DNA of 64,000 nucleotides from Dokdonella_A sp964582225 (lineage in GTDB: Bacteria; Pseudomonadota; Gammaproteobacteria; Xanthomonadales; Rhodanobacteraceae). The stretch covers positions 1-64,000 of the forward strand of contig CAZORA010000001.1 in the NCBI GenBank assembly GCA_964582225.1, given 5' to 3'. The translations under genes were made by a program, and so were the position numbers. This document shows, in pieces, positions 38,478-46,236 of the stretch (position 1 is the first letter of the stretch; each line of letters starts with the position of its first letter). A model generated the notes under the pieces. It saw only the letters and a program-made list of their open reading frames with translations. It had not been told where the DNA came from and made no database searches.

Positions 38478-39602
38478 TCAGCCGACCAGGGCCCGCGCCG
38501 CCTCGTTGTGAATCTCGCCGGCGTGGGTGAGGCAGGTCTTGGCGATCAGCTCGTCCTCCCAGTCGAGGGCGAGTTCGCCGTCCTTGAGCGAGAGCTCGAG
38601 GAAATTGAACAGGTTGCGCGCATACATCTCGCTCGCGTGAACCGGCGCCGAAGCCGGCAGGTTGACGGGCCCGATGACGCTCACGCCGCTGGCGCTGACC
38701 ACGGTCTTGCCGGCCTCGGTGATTTCCACGTTGCCGCCGGTCTCGGCGGCGATGTCGACGATCACCGCGCCCGGGCGCATGCCGGCCAGCATCGCCGCGC
38801 TCAGAATGCGCGGCGCCTTGCGCCCCGGCACCGCGGCGGTGGTGACCACCACGTCGAAGCCCTTGAGCTGCTCCGCCAGAGCCTTCTGCTGCTGCTCGCG
38901 TTCCTCGGCGGTGAGCTCGCGCGCGTAGCCGCCGCTGCCGGCCGCAGATACGCCGAGATCCAGGAACTTGGCGCCGAGCGATTCGATCTGCTCCTTCGTT
39001 TCCGGGCGCACGTCGAAGCCTTCCACCTGCGCACCCAAGCGCCGTGCGGTGGCGATGGCCTGCAGGCCAGCCACGCCGGCGCCGACGACCAGCACCTTGC
39101 TCGGGCGGATGGTGCCGGCCGCGGTGGTCAGCATGGGGAAGAACTTGGGCGCCGCCTCGGCGGCGATCAGCACCGCCTTGTAGCCGGAGACGGCCGCCTG
39201 CGAGGAGAGCACGTCCATCGCCTGCGCGCGCGTGGTGCGCGGCAGCAATTCCATCGCAAACGAGGTGATACGGCGATCGCGCAGCGCGGCGATGCGTTCG
39301 GGCGCGAGATGCGGCTGCAGGTGGCCGATGACCACCGCGCCTTCCCTCAGCGCGGCAATTTCCTCGAGCGTCGGCGGCTGCACCTTGAGCAGCACGTCGG
39401 CGGCGGCCAGCGCCGCGGCGGCGTCGGCGAGAACCTCGGCCTGGGCGTAGCTCGCATCGGGAAAATACGCGCTGGCCCCGGCGCCGGCTTCCAGCACCAC
39501 CCGCGCGCCGCGCTGGCCGAGCTTTTTCGCCACCTCGGGAGTCAGCGCCGTCCGGCGCTCGTGGGCGGCGCTCTCGCGCACCGCGGCAATGCAGGTCGCC
39601 AT
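38478..39602 (-). CDS. pntAA: NAD(P) transhydrogenase alpha subunit, soluble part (alpha-1)
   Basis: The protein has 374 residues and contains the NAD-binding domain I: RESAAHERRTALTPEV, the Rossmann motif VLVVGAGVAGLQAIATARRLG with EGFDVRPETKEQ, and GAVIVDIAAETGGN. It lacks the membrane helices found at the end of the E. coli protein. It is the first gene of pntAA-pntAB-pntB-tal-pgi. It faces away from a nitroreductase gene with 86 bases between, where the promoter should lie. Confidence 0.96.
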   Translation of the reverse strand: MATCIAAVRESAAHERRTALTPEVAKKLGQRGARVVLEAGAGASAYFPDASYAQAEVLADAAAALAAADVLLKVQPPTLEEIAALREGAVVIGHLQPHLAPERIAALRDRRITSFAMELLPRTTRAQAMDVLSSQAAVSGYKAVLIAAEAAPKFFPMLTTAAGTIRPSKVLVVGAGVAGLQAIATARRLGAQVEGFDVRPETKEQIESLGAKFLDLGVSAAGSGGYARELTAEEREQQQKALAEQLKGFDVVVTTAAVPGRKAPRILSAAMLAGMRPGAVIVDIAAETGGNVEITEAGKTVVSASGVSVIGPVNLPASAPVHASEMYARNLFNFLELSLKDGELALDWEDELIAKTCLTHAGEIHNEAARALVG

Positions 39603-39688
39603 GACCGAGTCCTGGCCGAGGGAAACGAATATGCTAGCTCACTTGCCAAGACCCTGGCGAGCCCGCAGCTGTCGATGGAAACCTCTTG

Positions 39689-40252
39689 ATGCCGCTTTTC
39701 CCCCTTGCCGAACGCCGCTCGACACCCGCGCGTCTGCTGGCCGAACCCGCCCCGGAGGGCGCCGAACTCGAGGCGCTGCTGCAGACCGCGATCCGAGTGC
39801 CCGACCACGCTCAGCTGGTACCGTTTCGCCTGCTGCTGCTGCGCGGCGCCGCGCGCGCGCGCCTCGGAGAGGTGCTGGCGGAAATCCACGCGCGCCGCGA
39901 ACCGGGCCTGACCAAAGCCCAGCTCGACAAGGACCGCGGACGCTTCACGCGGGCGCCACTGGTGGTGACCGTGATCGCCCGCATCGACGCGCAGCACGCA
40001 AAGGTTCCGGCGCAGGAGCAGCTGCTCTCGGCCGCCTGCGTGGCTTACAACCTGCTGCTCGGCGCGCAGGAGCTCGGCTACGGCGCGCAGTGGCTGACCG
40101 GCTGGCCGGCCTATGACGCAGAGGCCGCGACGCTGCTCGGCCTACGGGCAGACGAGCGCGTGGTGGCCTTCGTTCACCTCGGCACACCGCAGCAGGCAGC
40201 AGCGGAGCGACGGCGGCCGCCGCTCGCGGAGATTCTCGGCGAATGGGGCTGA
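39689..40252 (+). CDS. Nitroreductase family protein (YdjA-like)
   Basis: The protein has 187 residues from ATG 39689; a TTG directly before is possible. It has the FMN-binding start ERRSTPARLL, then IRVPDHAQLVPFRLLLLRG and QEQLLSAACVAYNLLLGAQELGYGAQWLTG, as in the short YdjA branch of nitroreductases. It probably reduces quinone-like or nitro compounds with NADPH. The physiological substrate is unknown. An exonuclease gene follows 19 bases later. Confidence 0.88.
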   Translation: MPLFPLAERRSTPARLLAEPAPEGAELEALLQTAIRVPDHAQLVPFRLLLLRGAARARLGEVLAEIHARREPGLTKAQLDKDRGRFTRAPLVVTVIARIDAQHAKVPAQEQLLSAACVAYNLLLGAQELGYGAQWLTGWPAYDAEAATLLGLRADERVVAFVHLGTPQQAAAERRRPPLAEILGEWG

Positions 40253-40271
40253 GCCTGCCCGGATTCGGCGC

Positions 40272-41177
40272 GTGAACACCGTCCATCTGGTCGACGGCAG
40301 CCTCTACGCGATCCGCGCCTGGTTCGCGCTGCCGGACGAAGTGCTCGGCGCCGACGGCGAGCCGGTGCAGGCGGTGCATGGCTTCACCCGCTTCCTGCTC
40401 GATCTGCTCGAGCGCGAGCGCCCCACCCATCTCGCGGTGGCCTTCGACGCATCGCGCGGCGCCTGCTTTCGCAATGAGATCTATCCCGAATACAAGGCCA
40501 ACCGTCCGCCGGCGCCGCCCAAGCTGCGGCGCCAGCTCGAGATCTGCCGGGAAGTCGCGGCGGCGCTCGGCGCGCCAGTCCTGAGCAGCCCGCGCTACGA
40601 GGCCGACGACCTGATCGGCAGTGCGCTCGCGGCCCTGCGGCCGCAGGGCTTTCACGGCGTGATCGTGTCCGCCGACAAGGATTTGGCCCAGCTGATCGGC
40701 GCCGGCGACGAGCAGCGCGACCCCGCGCAGCAGCGCCGCTGGGACGCCGCCGGCGTGGAAGAGCGGCTGGGCGTGAGGCCGGATCAGGTCGCCGACTTTC
40801 TCGCCCTGGCCGGCGACACCAGCGACAACGTACCCGGCGTGCCGGGCATCGGCGCCAAGACCGCGGCGGCGCTGCTCGGGCATTTCGGCAGTCTCGAAGA
40901 GCTTCTCGCGCGAGCCGACGAAGTGCCCTTTCTGCGCCTGCGCGGAGCGGCCGCGGCAGCGCGCCGTCTGCGCGAACACGCCGCTATGGCAAGGCTGGCT
41001 CGGGCGCTCACCGGCATCGCGCTCGATGCACCAGTGCCGGCCACCGCGGCTGCCTATGCCTGGCGCGGCGCAGACGCTGCGGCGCTGCAGACGATCGCCG
41101 AGCGCCTGCATCTCGGGCCGCTGAGCTGGGCGCGCATGCGCGAGCTCGCGGGAAGCGGTCCGCTCAGTCGCCGCTGA
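40272..41177 (+). CDS. 5'-3' exonuclease / flap endonuclease (PolA-N/Xni type)
   Basis: The protein has 301 residues from GTG 40272. It matches the 5'-nuclease domain of DNA polymerase I: VHLVDGSLYAIRA, AVAFDASRGACFRN, EADDLIGSALA, VSADKDLAQLI, and GDTSDNVPGVPGIGAKTAAALL, the helix-3-turn-helix. The acidic residues in EADD, SADKD and GDTSDN bind two metals. It should trim flaps or RNA primers. It is longer than E. coli Xni (251). Its last 14 bases overlap the end of the next gene, which is convergent. Confidence 0.9.
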   Translation: MNTVHLVDGSLYAIRAWFALPDEVLGADGEPVQAVHGFTRFLLDLLERERPTHLAVAFDASRGACFRNEIYPEYKANRPPAPPKLRRQLEICREVAAALGAPVLSSPRYEADDLIGSALAALRPQGFHGVIVSADKDLAQLIGAGDEQRDPAQQRRWDAAGVEERLGVRPDQVADFLALAGDTSDNVPGVPGIGAKTAAALLGHFGSLEELLARADEVPFLRLRGAAAAARRLREHAAMARLARALTGIALDAPVPATAAAYAWRGADAAALQTIAERLHLGPLSWARMRELAGSGPLSRR

Positions 41178-42639
41178 CCGACTGCGAGTAGGCCTCGACG
41201 TTGGAAAACGGCCCGTCGCCCGGAAAAGACTCGCTGGTCGCACGCGGTTCCGCGCGCACGGGAGCCTCGAGCTCGGTGCCGTTCTCGCTCCAGGAGAAGC
41301 GCAGATTGCTGCGAAAGATCTCGGTCGCAGCCAGCTCCGCACCGGCCTTGGGCGTGCCATAGCCGTCGTACTGATTCTTCTGGCTGTTGGCGATGAAGTA
41401 CAGCTCGTCGCCTGCCACCGCGCCCCAGGTCGGTAGCTTGAACGCGGGATTGCCCGCGTCAAGCGGCATCGCACGAAGGATTCGCCTGCCGTCGTCGCTG
41501 AGCGTGAGCCGCATCACCCGCCTTGGCGACATGCCGTTCTCGATCACCACCAGGGTGCCGTCGTACCAGTAGAGGCCGTCGATACCGCCGAGCACCAGCT
41601 TCGCCGGATCCGCGGCCAGGTCAAAGCCTTTCCCCGCCGCAAGGTCGACGCCCAGGATCCCCATCGCGTAGTCGGCGAAATAAAGCTTGCTCTCATCTCC
41701 GCTCAGAGCGAGGCCACGCACGCTGACCAGGCGCGGGTTGGCGATCATCGGCTGCAGCGCGCCGCTGTCGAGGCGATAGATCACGTTGTCCACGCCGTCC
41801 GCGGCGAACACGCGCCCATTGCGGCCCGCCGCGATACTGGACAGTACGCGTGGCTTGCCCGCGGGCGCGAGCAGGTATTTCTCCACCAGGCTGCCGTCCG
41901 AGAGCTTGAAGCGGAACACGCCGGCCTTGCCGAGGTCCTCGGTCTTCACGCCGCGGAAATACACCGAAGCGGTGCTGGCCACGTAAAGCGCATCGTCCGC
42001 CGGCACCGCGGCAAGCCCGTAGACCGCCCACAGCCCGTTTGCGGCATTCGTCTCGATGAACTTTTCGAGCTGGCCGCCCTTGCCGATCCGGTAGATCGCG
42101 CCCTCGCGAACGCTGCCGACCAGAAGCTGCTTGCGCGCAGGGTCCCAGGCCAGCGAATCGAGCAGGCGATCGCCACCCGGCAGCGTGTAAGCCAGCCTTC
42201 CTTCGCCAAAGGGTTTCAGATTCGCCTCCAGCCCCTCGACGATGTACTTCCACACTGGGGTGTCGGCGACCTTGGCGAAATCGGCGTCGTCGGCGAGATC
42301 GGCACCATAACCCTGTTTCTGCATCCTGAGCAGCAGATCGTAGGTCTTGCTCTTCTCGCCGCGCGCGGCATAGCTGCGCGCCAGCGCCCAGCTCACCTCG
42401 CCCACGTTGGGTTCGAGCGCGTGCAGGCTCTCGAGGGCCCAACTCAGGCGCTCCTGATCGCCATTTTCTCGGTACAGGGTCACCAGCCGCCGCAGCGCCG
42501 CGGGCAGCTGGGTCTCGGCAATCTGCTGCTGGCTCAGGCGGGCCAGATCGAGCCCGCCGCCACTGGCCGGGGACTGCGCGGGCGCCGTCCCCGCAAAGGC
42601 CAGCAGCGCGACCGCACACAGAATGGACTTGATCTTCAC
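41164..42639 (-). CDS. Secreted TPR plus beta-propeller protein of unknown function
   Basis: The protein has 491 residues from GTG 42639 behind GAGG. A signal peptide (to about residue 22) is followed by a short helical part with TPR-like repeats (about 40-110). A long beta-rich region then has repeated units ending in phrases such as GRVFAADGVDNVIYRLDSG and KLYFADYAMGILGVDLAAG, typical of NHL/SMP-30-type propellers. It should sit in the periplasm and could bind a ligand or cofactor. No catalytic signature was seen. The stop lies inside the exonuclease gene on the other strand. Confidence 0.78.
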   Translation of the reverse strand: MKIKSILCAVALLAFAGTAPAQSPASGGGLDLARLSQQQIAETQLPAALRRLVTLYRENGDQERLSWALESLHALEPNVGEVSWALARSYAARGEKSKTYDLLLRMQKQGYGADLADDADFAKVADTPVWKYIVEGLEANLKPFGEGRLAYTLPGGDRLLDSLAWDPARKQLLVGSVREGAIYRIGKGGQLEKFIETNAANGLWAVYGLAAVPADDALYVASTASVYFRGVKTEDLGKAGVFRFKLSDGSLVEKYLLAPAGKPRVLSSIAAGRNGRVFAADGVDNVIYRLDSGALQPMIANPRLVSVRGLALSGDESKLYFADYAMGILGVDLAAGKGFDLAADPAKLVLGGIDGLYWYDGTLVVIENGMSPRRVMRLTLSDDGRRILRAMPLDAGNPAFKLPTWGAVAGDELYFIANSQKNQYDGYGTPKAGAELAATEIFRSNLRFSWSENGTELEAPVRAEPRATSESFPGDGPFSNVEAYSQSVSGD

Positions 42640-42709
42640 CACCCAATCCTCGCAAGCTCGGCGGGCCGGCGCCGCCGCGCGGCCGCCAGACTCCGGAAAG
42701 CTGCGCAAA

Positions 42710-43246
42710 ATGACCGATCCGACCACGATTTGCAACGGCCGCTGGCTGCGCCTGCTGCGGCGCGGCCGCTGGGAATACGCCGAGCGCACCAATCCGGGCG
42801 GCGCGGCCTTGATCATCGCCCTCACCCCGGACGACCGGCTGCTGTTCGTCGAGCAGTATCGGGTCGCGATCGAGGCGACCACCATCGAGCTGCCCGCCGG
42901 ACTGATCGGCGACCTGCCGGGGAACCGCAGCGAGAGCGCGATCGAAGCCGCCCACCGCGAACTGGTCGAGGAAACCGGCTGGCAGGCCGGCAGCGTCGAG
43001 TTCCTGTTTGAGGGGCCGACCAGCGCCGGCATGAGCAACGAGATGATCACCTTCGTGCGCGCCCGCGACCTGCGCCGCGTCGGACCGGGTGGCGGCGACG
43101 AAACCGAGCGGATCACCGTGCACGAAGTGCCTCGCGCCGAGGCTCCCGAATGGCTGCTGGCCCAGCAGCGGACCGGGCGCTCGGTGGACCCGAAAATCTT
43201 CGGCGCGCTGTATCTGCTCGAGCACGAAGCCCTGTTTCGCGCCTGA
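42710..43246 (+). CDS. NUDIX hydrolase (ADP-ribose pyrophosphatase-like)
   Basis: The protein has 178 residues. The NUDIX box is clear around AAHRELVEETGW, preceded by IELPAGLIGD as in ADP-ribose and related pyrophosphatases. The YRVAIEATTIELPAG strand is also typical. It hydrolyses a nucleoside diphosphate linked to another group; the exact substrate cannot be read. The gene ends 27 bases before the first CRISPR repeat. Confidence 0.9.
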   Translation: MTDPTTICNGRWLRLLRRGRWEYAERTNPGGAALIIALTPDDRLLFVEQYRVAIEATTIELPAGLIGDLPGNRSESAIEAAHRELVEETGWQAGSVEFLFEGPTSAGMSNEMITFVRARDLRRVGPGGGDETERITVHEVPRAEAPEWLLAQQRTGRSVDPKIFGALYLLEHEALFRA

Positions 43247-43273
43247 GGCGGCAACGCGGATTCCCGCGGCGCG

Positions 43274-43363
43274 GAAACGCCCCCCACGCGTGTGGGGAAG
43301 ACGCGTCACAATCACTGGCTGTCGCGTCTGGCCGAGAAACGCCCCCACGCGTGTGGGGAAGAC
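43274..43363. CRISPR. Two type I-E-like CRISPR repeats with one 33-nt spacer
   Basis: Repeat 1 is 43274-43302 (29 nt, one extra C) and repeat 2 is 43336-43363 (28 nt). Both share the core CCCCCACGCGTGTGGGG, flanked by GAAAC on the left and AAGAC on the right. The core is a hairpin of the kind seen in type I-E arrays. The spacer 43303-43335 is 33 nt, the I-E length. Read on the minus strand the repeat begins GTCTTCCCC, so transcription is probably leftward. That makes the imperfect repeat 1 the old trailer end next to the NUDIX gene. Right of repeat 2 there is no third repeat for 2,288 bp. No leader or cas gene is present. Confidence 0.85.
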
Positions 43364-43937
43364 CGAAGCGCGGTTCGCTGAGGCGGCCGACCAGGGCGCG
43401 GAAATCCTTGGCGTCCGCATCGCCCTTGATGTGCGCGCCATCGGACTTGGCGAACACGCGCACGCCGGCGAACCGCGGCGCCGCTTCGCGCAGCACCTCG
43501 CGCGGGTAGTGCACGCCGTTCAGGCTGGTGCCGGCGCGGATCACGCGCACCAGGTAACGCGGCGGCGCGCCGGCGGCGCCGGCCACCGCTTCGATGAACA
43601 CACCGGAAGCATCGGCGGCAGCCGCGGGGGGAGTGCCAACCCCGACGGCTGCCGCTTCTGCCGCCCGTGCCCCCACAGGTTCGAAATCCGGGACGACTTC
43701 GCTCGGCACGCCAAGCGCGACGGTGTTGTCGGCGTTGAACGACCAGGGATAGGACCAGTAGCGGCCCGCATCGGTCTTCACGACCACGACGTCAGGGAAA
43801 ATGCCTTGCGGGTGGAAGTCCGAGATGCCGCGCATCTTGCGGACCGCATCGAGCACCAGCTCGACCACCTGGCTGAACTCGCTCGCCACGGCTTCGCGCA
43901 GAGACACACCGCGCACGGGGATCTGCCAGCGCTTCAC
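43364..43937 (-). pseudogene. Phage head maturation protein (putative prohead protease), cut at CRISPR repeat 2
   Basis: Starting at GTG 43937 behind GGAAGGA, 191 residues can be read before the repeat. The stretch YLVRVIRAGTSLNGVHYP, then RVFAKSDGAHIKGDADAKD and FRALVGRLSEPRF, resembles the front of phage head maturation proteases and scaffold proteins of Mu-like siphophages. The frame stays open through both repeats and into the NUDIX gene, but that part is not phage protein. The last genuine phage base is about 43364. The first 33 bases of this block are the position where a spacer should be. Confidence 0.6.
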
Positions 43938-44185
43938 AGCGGTTCCTTCCAGCAGCGCAGGTCGTCTTCCAGCACCTGGACGTGCGCACCCTTTGCGAGC
44001 ACGCGCACGGTGCCGGTTGGCTGGTAGCCACCCGCGTATACGCGCTCCTTGGACTTGGGCTCGGGCTTCGCAGCGGGCGTGGTGTCCGTCGGCGGCGTGG
44101 TGTCCGCCGGCTGCGTGGCGGACGGCTGCGCGGCGGCCGGTGGCGTGGCGGGCTTGTTGGATGGGCCGGGCTTCGGCTTGGACAT
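43934..44185 (-). CDS. Small phage protein of unknown function
   Basis: The protein has 83 residues. The first half is a proline/alanine/threonine-rich linker (TPPAAAQPSATQPADTTPP) and the second a small folded piece (VRVLAKGAHVQVLEDDLRCW). The stop overlaps the next gene's GTG as GTGA, which is typical of packed phage operons. No family was recognised. Confidence 0.65.
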   Translation of the reverse strand: MSKPKPGPSNKPATPPAAAQPSATQPADTTPPTDTTPAAKPEPKSKERVYAGGYQPTGTVRVLAKGAHVQVLEDDLRCWKEPL

Positions 44186-44552
44186 GGGGCGCTCCAGGCA
44201 ATGGATGCATGGCCGGCGAAGTGCCGGGCAGGAGCGATCCTCGCTAACGGCGCGGGCGCCGTCATCGGAACCGGGGCCGAAATCTCCTCACGCGCGCGAG
44301 GGTGCGCATCCGCTGGGAACACAGGCGGACATTCTGTCCGCAAGCTGCCGTGCGCGCGAAGGTGCGTTCGGGTCGGTCGAGCTGACGCATTTCAGGCGGT
44401 GATGCCCTGTTGCGGCAGGAGTGCGGCGCCAAACCCGCGTTTAGAGGCGTGACACGGCGGGTTCCAGCCCCGCGCAGGGCGTCAACGCAGCATCGGCGAC
44501 TCAGGGCGGGTGACGCTTGTAGCGCGTTACAGGCGGTTTGCCGACAAACAGG
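44186..44552. other. Phage intergenic stretch without a clear gene
   Basis: No convincing reading frame was found on either strand. A perfect 7-bp inverted repeat, GCGGACA (44325-44331) with TGTCCGC (44335-44341), is present. The stretch may hold a phage promoter or regulatory site for the 83-residue gene and the protease gene that follows. Confidence 0.4.
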
Positions 44553-44660
44553 TCAGGCGGCCGACCGGCGCTTGGCAGTGCGCGCAAACCGCTCGCGGAA
44601 GAAGGCATCAGCCACCTGCGCGGAGTCGCGCAAGGATTTCAGCTCGGATGCGCTCAGCAT
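44553..44660 (-). CDS. Possible very small phage protein (35 residues)
   Basis: MLSASELKSLRDSAQVADAF and then an arginine-rich end reads like a real short helical protein. It overlaps the end of the phosphoribosyltransferase-like gene by 53 bases in another frame. There is no clear ribosome site, so it may be chance. Confidence 0.3.
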   Translation of the reverse strand: MLSASELKSLRDSAQVADAFFRERFARTAKRRSAA

Positions 44661-45651
44661 CCGTGCGGGCGATGAGGTAGCGGGCTTCGGATTCGGTGAG
44701 CTGCTCGAAGCCGAAGCCAAACTGCTCGCGCCACCAGTTTTCGAGGGCTTGGTCATGGACGGCTCGCAGGCGTGCCAGCGTGGCGGGCGACAGCGCAAGG
44801 ATAGCCGATTGCGGCTTGCCGGTCAGCGCGCTGCCGCCCACCACCTGGCCGCCGTGGTGGACGATGTGGCCGCGCAGGTTGGCCAACGTTGCGCCCTGGC
44901 CGAGGAAATCATCGACCATCAGGTACGCCGCCCCCGCCTGCACCGGGCCATCGAACAGCGGCTGCACGGCCAGGCGGTAGTAGCCGTCCCGGCCGGTGCG
45001 CCCCACCTGGTTCGCCTGCACGATCTGGCGATCCACGCGCCAGCCAGAAACGGCGCCGATGTACTGCGCCAGCGCGCGCGGGATGAGGTTCCGTCCGCCC
45101 GCTTCCACCGCATACACCGGCACCAGGATGGGGCCGACACCGTGATAGCGCTGAATGAGCGCATCGATGGCAGGCGCATCGGCCAGCGCCTCGATGAGGC
45201 GCGCCGCCGCCAACGCATCGCCGGCCTTGGCGGCAGCGTAGTCGGGATGGCCTTTGACGACGCGCTCGAGGGCGTGCAGCAGCACCGCCGGGAAGGCGGC
45301 GGGCCAGGCGGCGCGGTGGGCGAGCGGACGCGGGTCCATCGGTGGCAGCATACCGCCGCCACCACCGTCCGGCGGCCCCAGCGGCGGCAGGATGCCGGCT
45401 GGTTCCTGCACGATGCGCGGCGCAGGCGGCGCAGCGTGCGCGATGGGTGCGGCCGGCGCGGCGGGCGGCGCCGGCGCGCGCGGTGCAGTCGCACGGGGCG
45501 CAACGATGTTGCGCGCCACGTCGGCGGGAATGCTGGAGGGCGTGCCGGGCGGTCGGCGCACGCCGTCGATCCACGCCGTGCCCGGCTGCACCAGGTGGTC
45601 GGGCTTCAGCGGCCGGTAGCCGTCGTCCTCCAGCTCCTCGGGCTTGGGGAA
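44608..45651 (-). pseudogene. Phage protein with C-terminal phosphoribosyltransferase-like domain, N-terminus lost at CRISPR repeat 3
   Basis: About 347 residues are readable from the repeat to the stop at 44608. The first ~130 are a proline/alanine-rich linker with a poly-glycine run. The rest is a phosphoribosyltransferase-like fold with LVPVYAVEAGGRNLIPRALA, the substrate-binding loop AYLMVDDFLGQGATLANLR (the usual VDDxxxxGxT signature), and QVGRTGRDG. Such domains occur at the C-terminus of Mu-like minor head proteins. The missing N-terminal part would hold the MuF head domain. The phage reading begins directly at the repeat edge (45651). Confidence 0.65.
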
Positions 45652-45679
45652 GAAACACCCCCACGCGTGTGGGGAAGAC
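45652..45679. CRISPR. Solitary third copy of the CRISPR repeat, inside phage DNA
   Basis: This 28-nt copy matches repeat 2 except for GAAACA in place of GAAACG. It has the same core CCCCCACGCGTGTGGGG and AAGAC end. Phage coding DNA touches it directly on both sides: the phosphoribosyltransferase-like gene on the left and the minor tail gene on the right, each broken at the edge. It therefore joins two phage positions through two would-be spacers. Confidence 0.8.
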
Positions 45680-46006
45680 GATCTCGCGCGGCTCGCCACG
45701 GCGACGCTGGGCCGTCGCGCCGACGGATCGGTAGCCGTCCCAGCGGCCGCCAAACTCCACCAGTCCGATGCCACGTTTCTTGCCGCGCAGTTCCACCGCC
45801 TCGCCCACCATCACCACAGACAGCCCGTCAGCGATGCGCGGCGCGGGCAGGTTGTATTCCACCTGCATGTCCCGCCGCGCCTGCACCGGCAGGCGCCGCG
45901 CCAGCGTGCCGCGTGCGCGGCGCACGGCCTGGTCGGCTTGCTTCTCGGTCTTGCGCACGCGCTCCAGCGCGCGGGTGAGGCCAGAAAGGTCGAAGCGGGC
46001 GCCCAT
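45680..46006 (-). pseudogene. Phage minor tail protein (tail completion/Minor_tail_Z-like), C-terminus lost at CRISPR repeat 3
   Basis: ATG 46006 starts a basic helical region (RKTEKQADQAVRRARGTLAR) followed by LPVQARRDMQVEYNLP and VVMVGEAVELRGKKRGIGLVE as far as about residue 109, where the CRISPR repeat begins. The N-terminal pattern resembles prophage minor tail Z/tail-completion proteins. The frame continues through the repeat into a different gene, so the end of the protein is missing. Confidence 0.6.
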
Positions 46007-46050
46007 GCTATGCTGTCCCTGCGCGGCAAACGGACAGGGAGACAGCGACG

Positions 46051-46236
46051 ATGGACGTTTTGCGATCCACCGGCCGCCTGCTCGTCGGGTACGGCATCTA
46101 TGCAGCCCTCGTGCTGCTGGCGCGGCCGCTGGAAGCGGCCGCGTTCTGGTTGATGCTGCCGGCGGCCGGCCTGGTGCTGGCGACGGCCGCCCTCTTGCTG
46201 GTGGTGGTCATGGCCTGGGCGCTGGAGCTGAACTGA
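46051..46236 (+). CDS. Small two-helix membrane protein within the phage block
   Basis: The protein has 61 residues. ATG 46051 is preceded by GGGAGA. Two hydrophobic segments, about 10-25 and 31-57, make up nearly the whole protein. It is the only rightward gene in the phage block and converges with the next gene, overlapping its end by 29 bases. It could be a phage-encoded membrane protein (moron or holin-like), but no family was recognised. Confidence 0.5.
   Translation: MDVLRSTGRLLVGYGIYAALVLLARPLEAAAFWLMLPAAGLVLATAALLLVVVMAWALELN

Noticed and set aside
43113..44210. A 365-residue minus-strand frame running through two CRISPR repeats into the NUDIX gene
   Set aside because: The part after 43364 contains translated-repeat phrases such as SPHAWG and LPHTRGG, a well-known sign of false genes over I-E arrays. 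The part before GTG 43937 lies in the frame of another small gene's DNA.
43274..45679. The three 28-mers as ordinary dispersed repeats or phage att sites
   Set aside because: The 33-nt spacing of the first two, the hairpin core and the resemblance to type I-E repeats favour CRISPR. No integrase or att-like symmetry was seen.
44410..45978. A long plus-strand frame in the phage region
   Set aside because: It has no recognisable domain and opposes two phage genes with recognisable motifs.
44909..46006. A 365-residue minus-strand frame across CRISPR repeat 3
   Set aside because: Phage protein stops at 45680. After the repeat the frame shadows the phosphoribosyltransferase-like gene in another phase.
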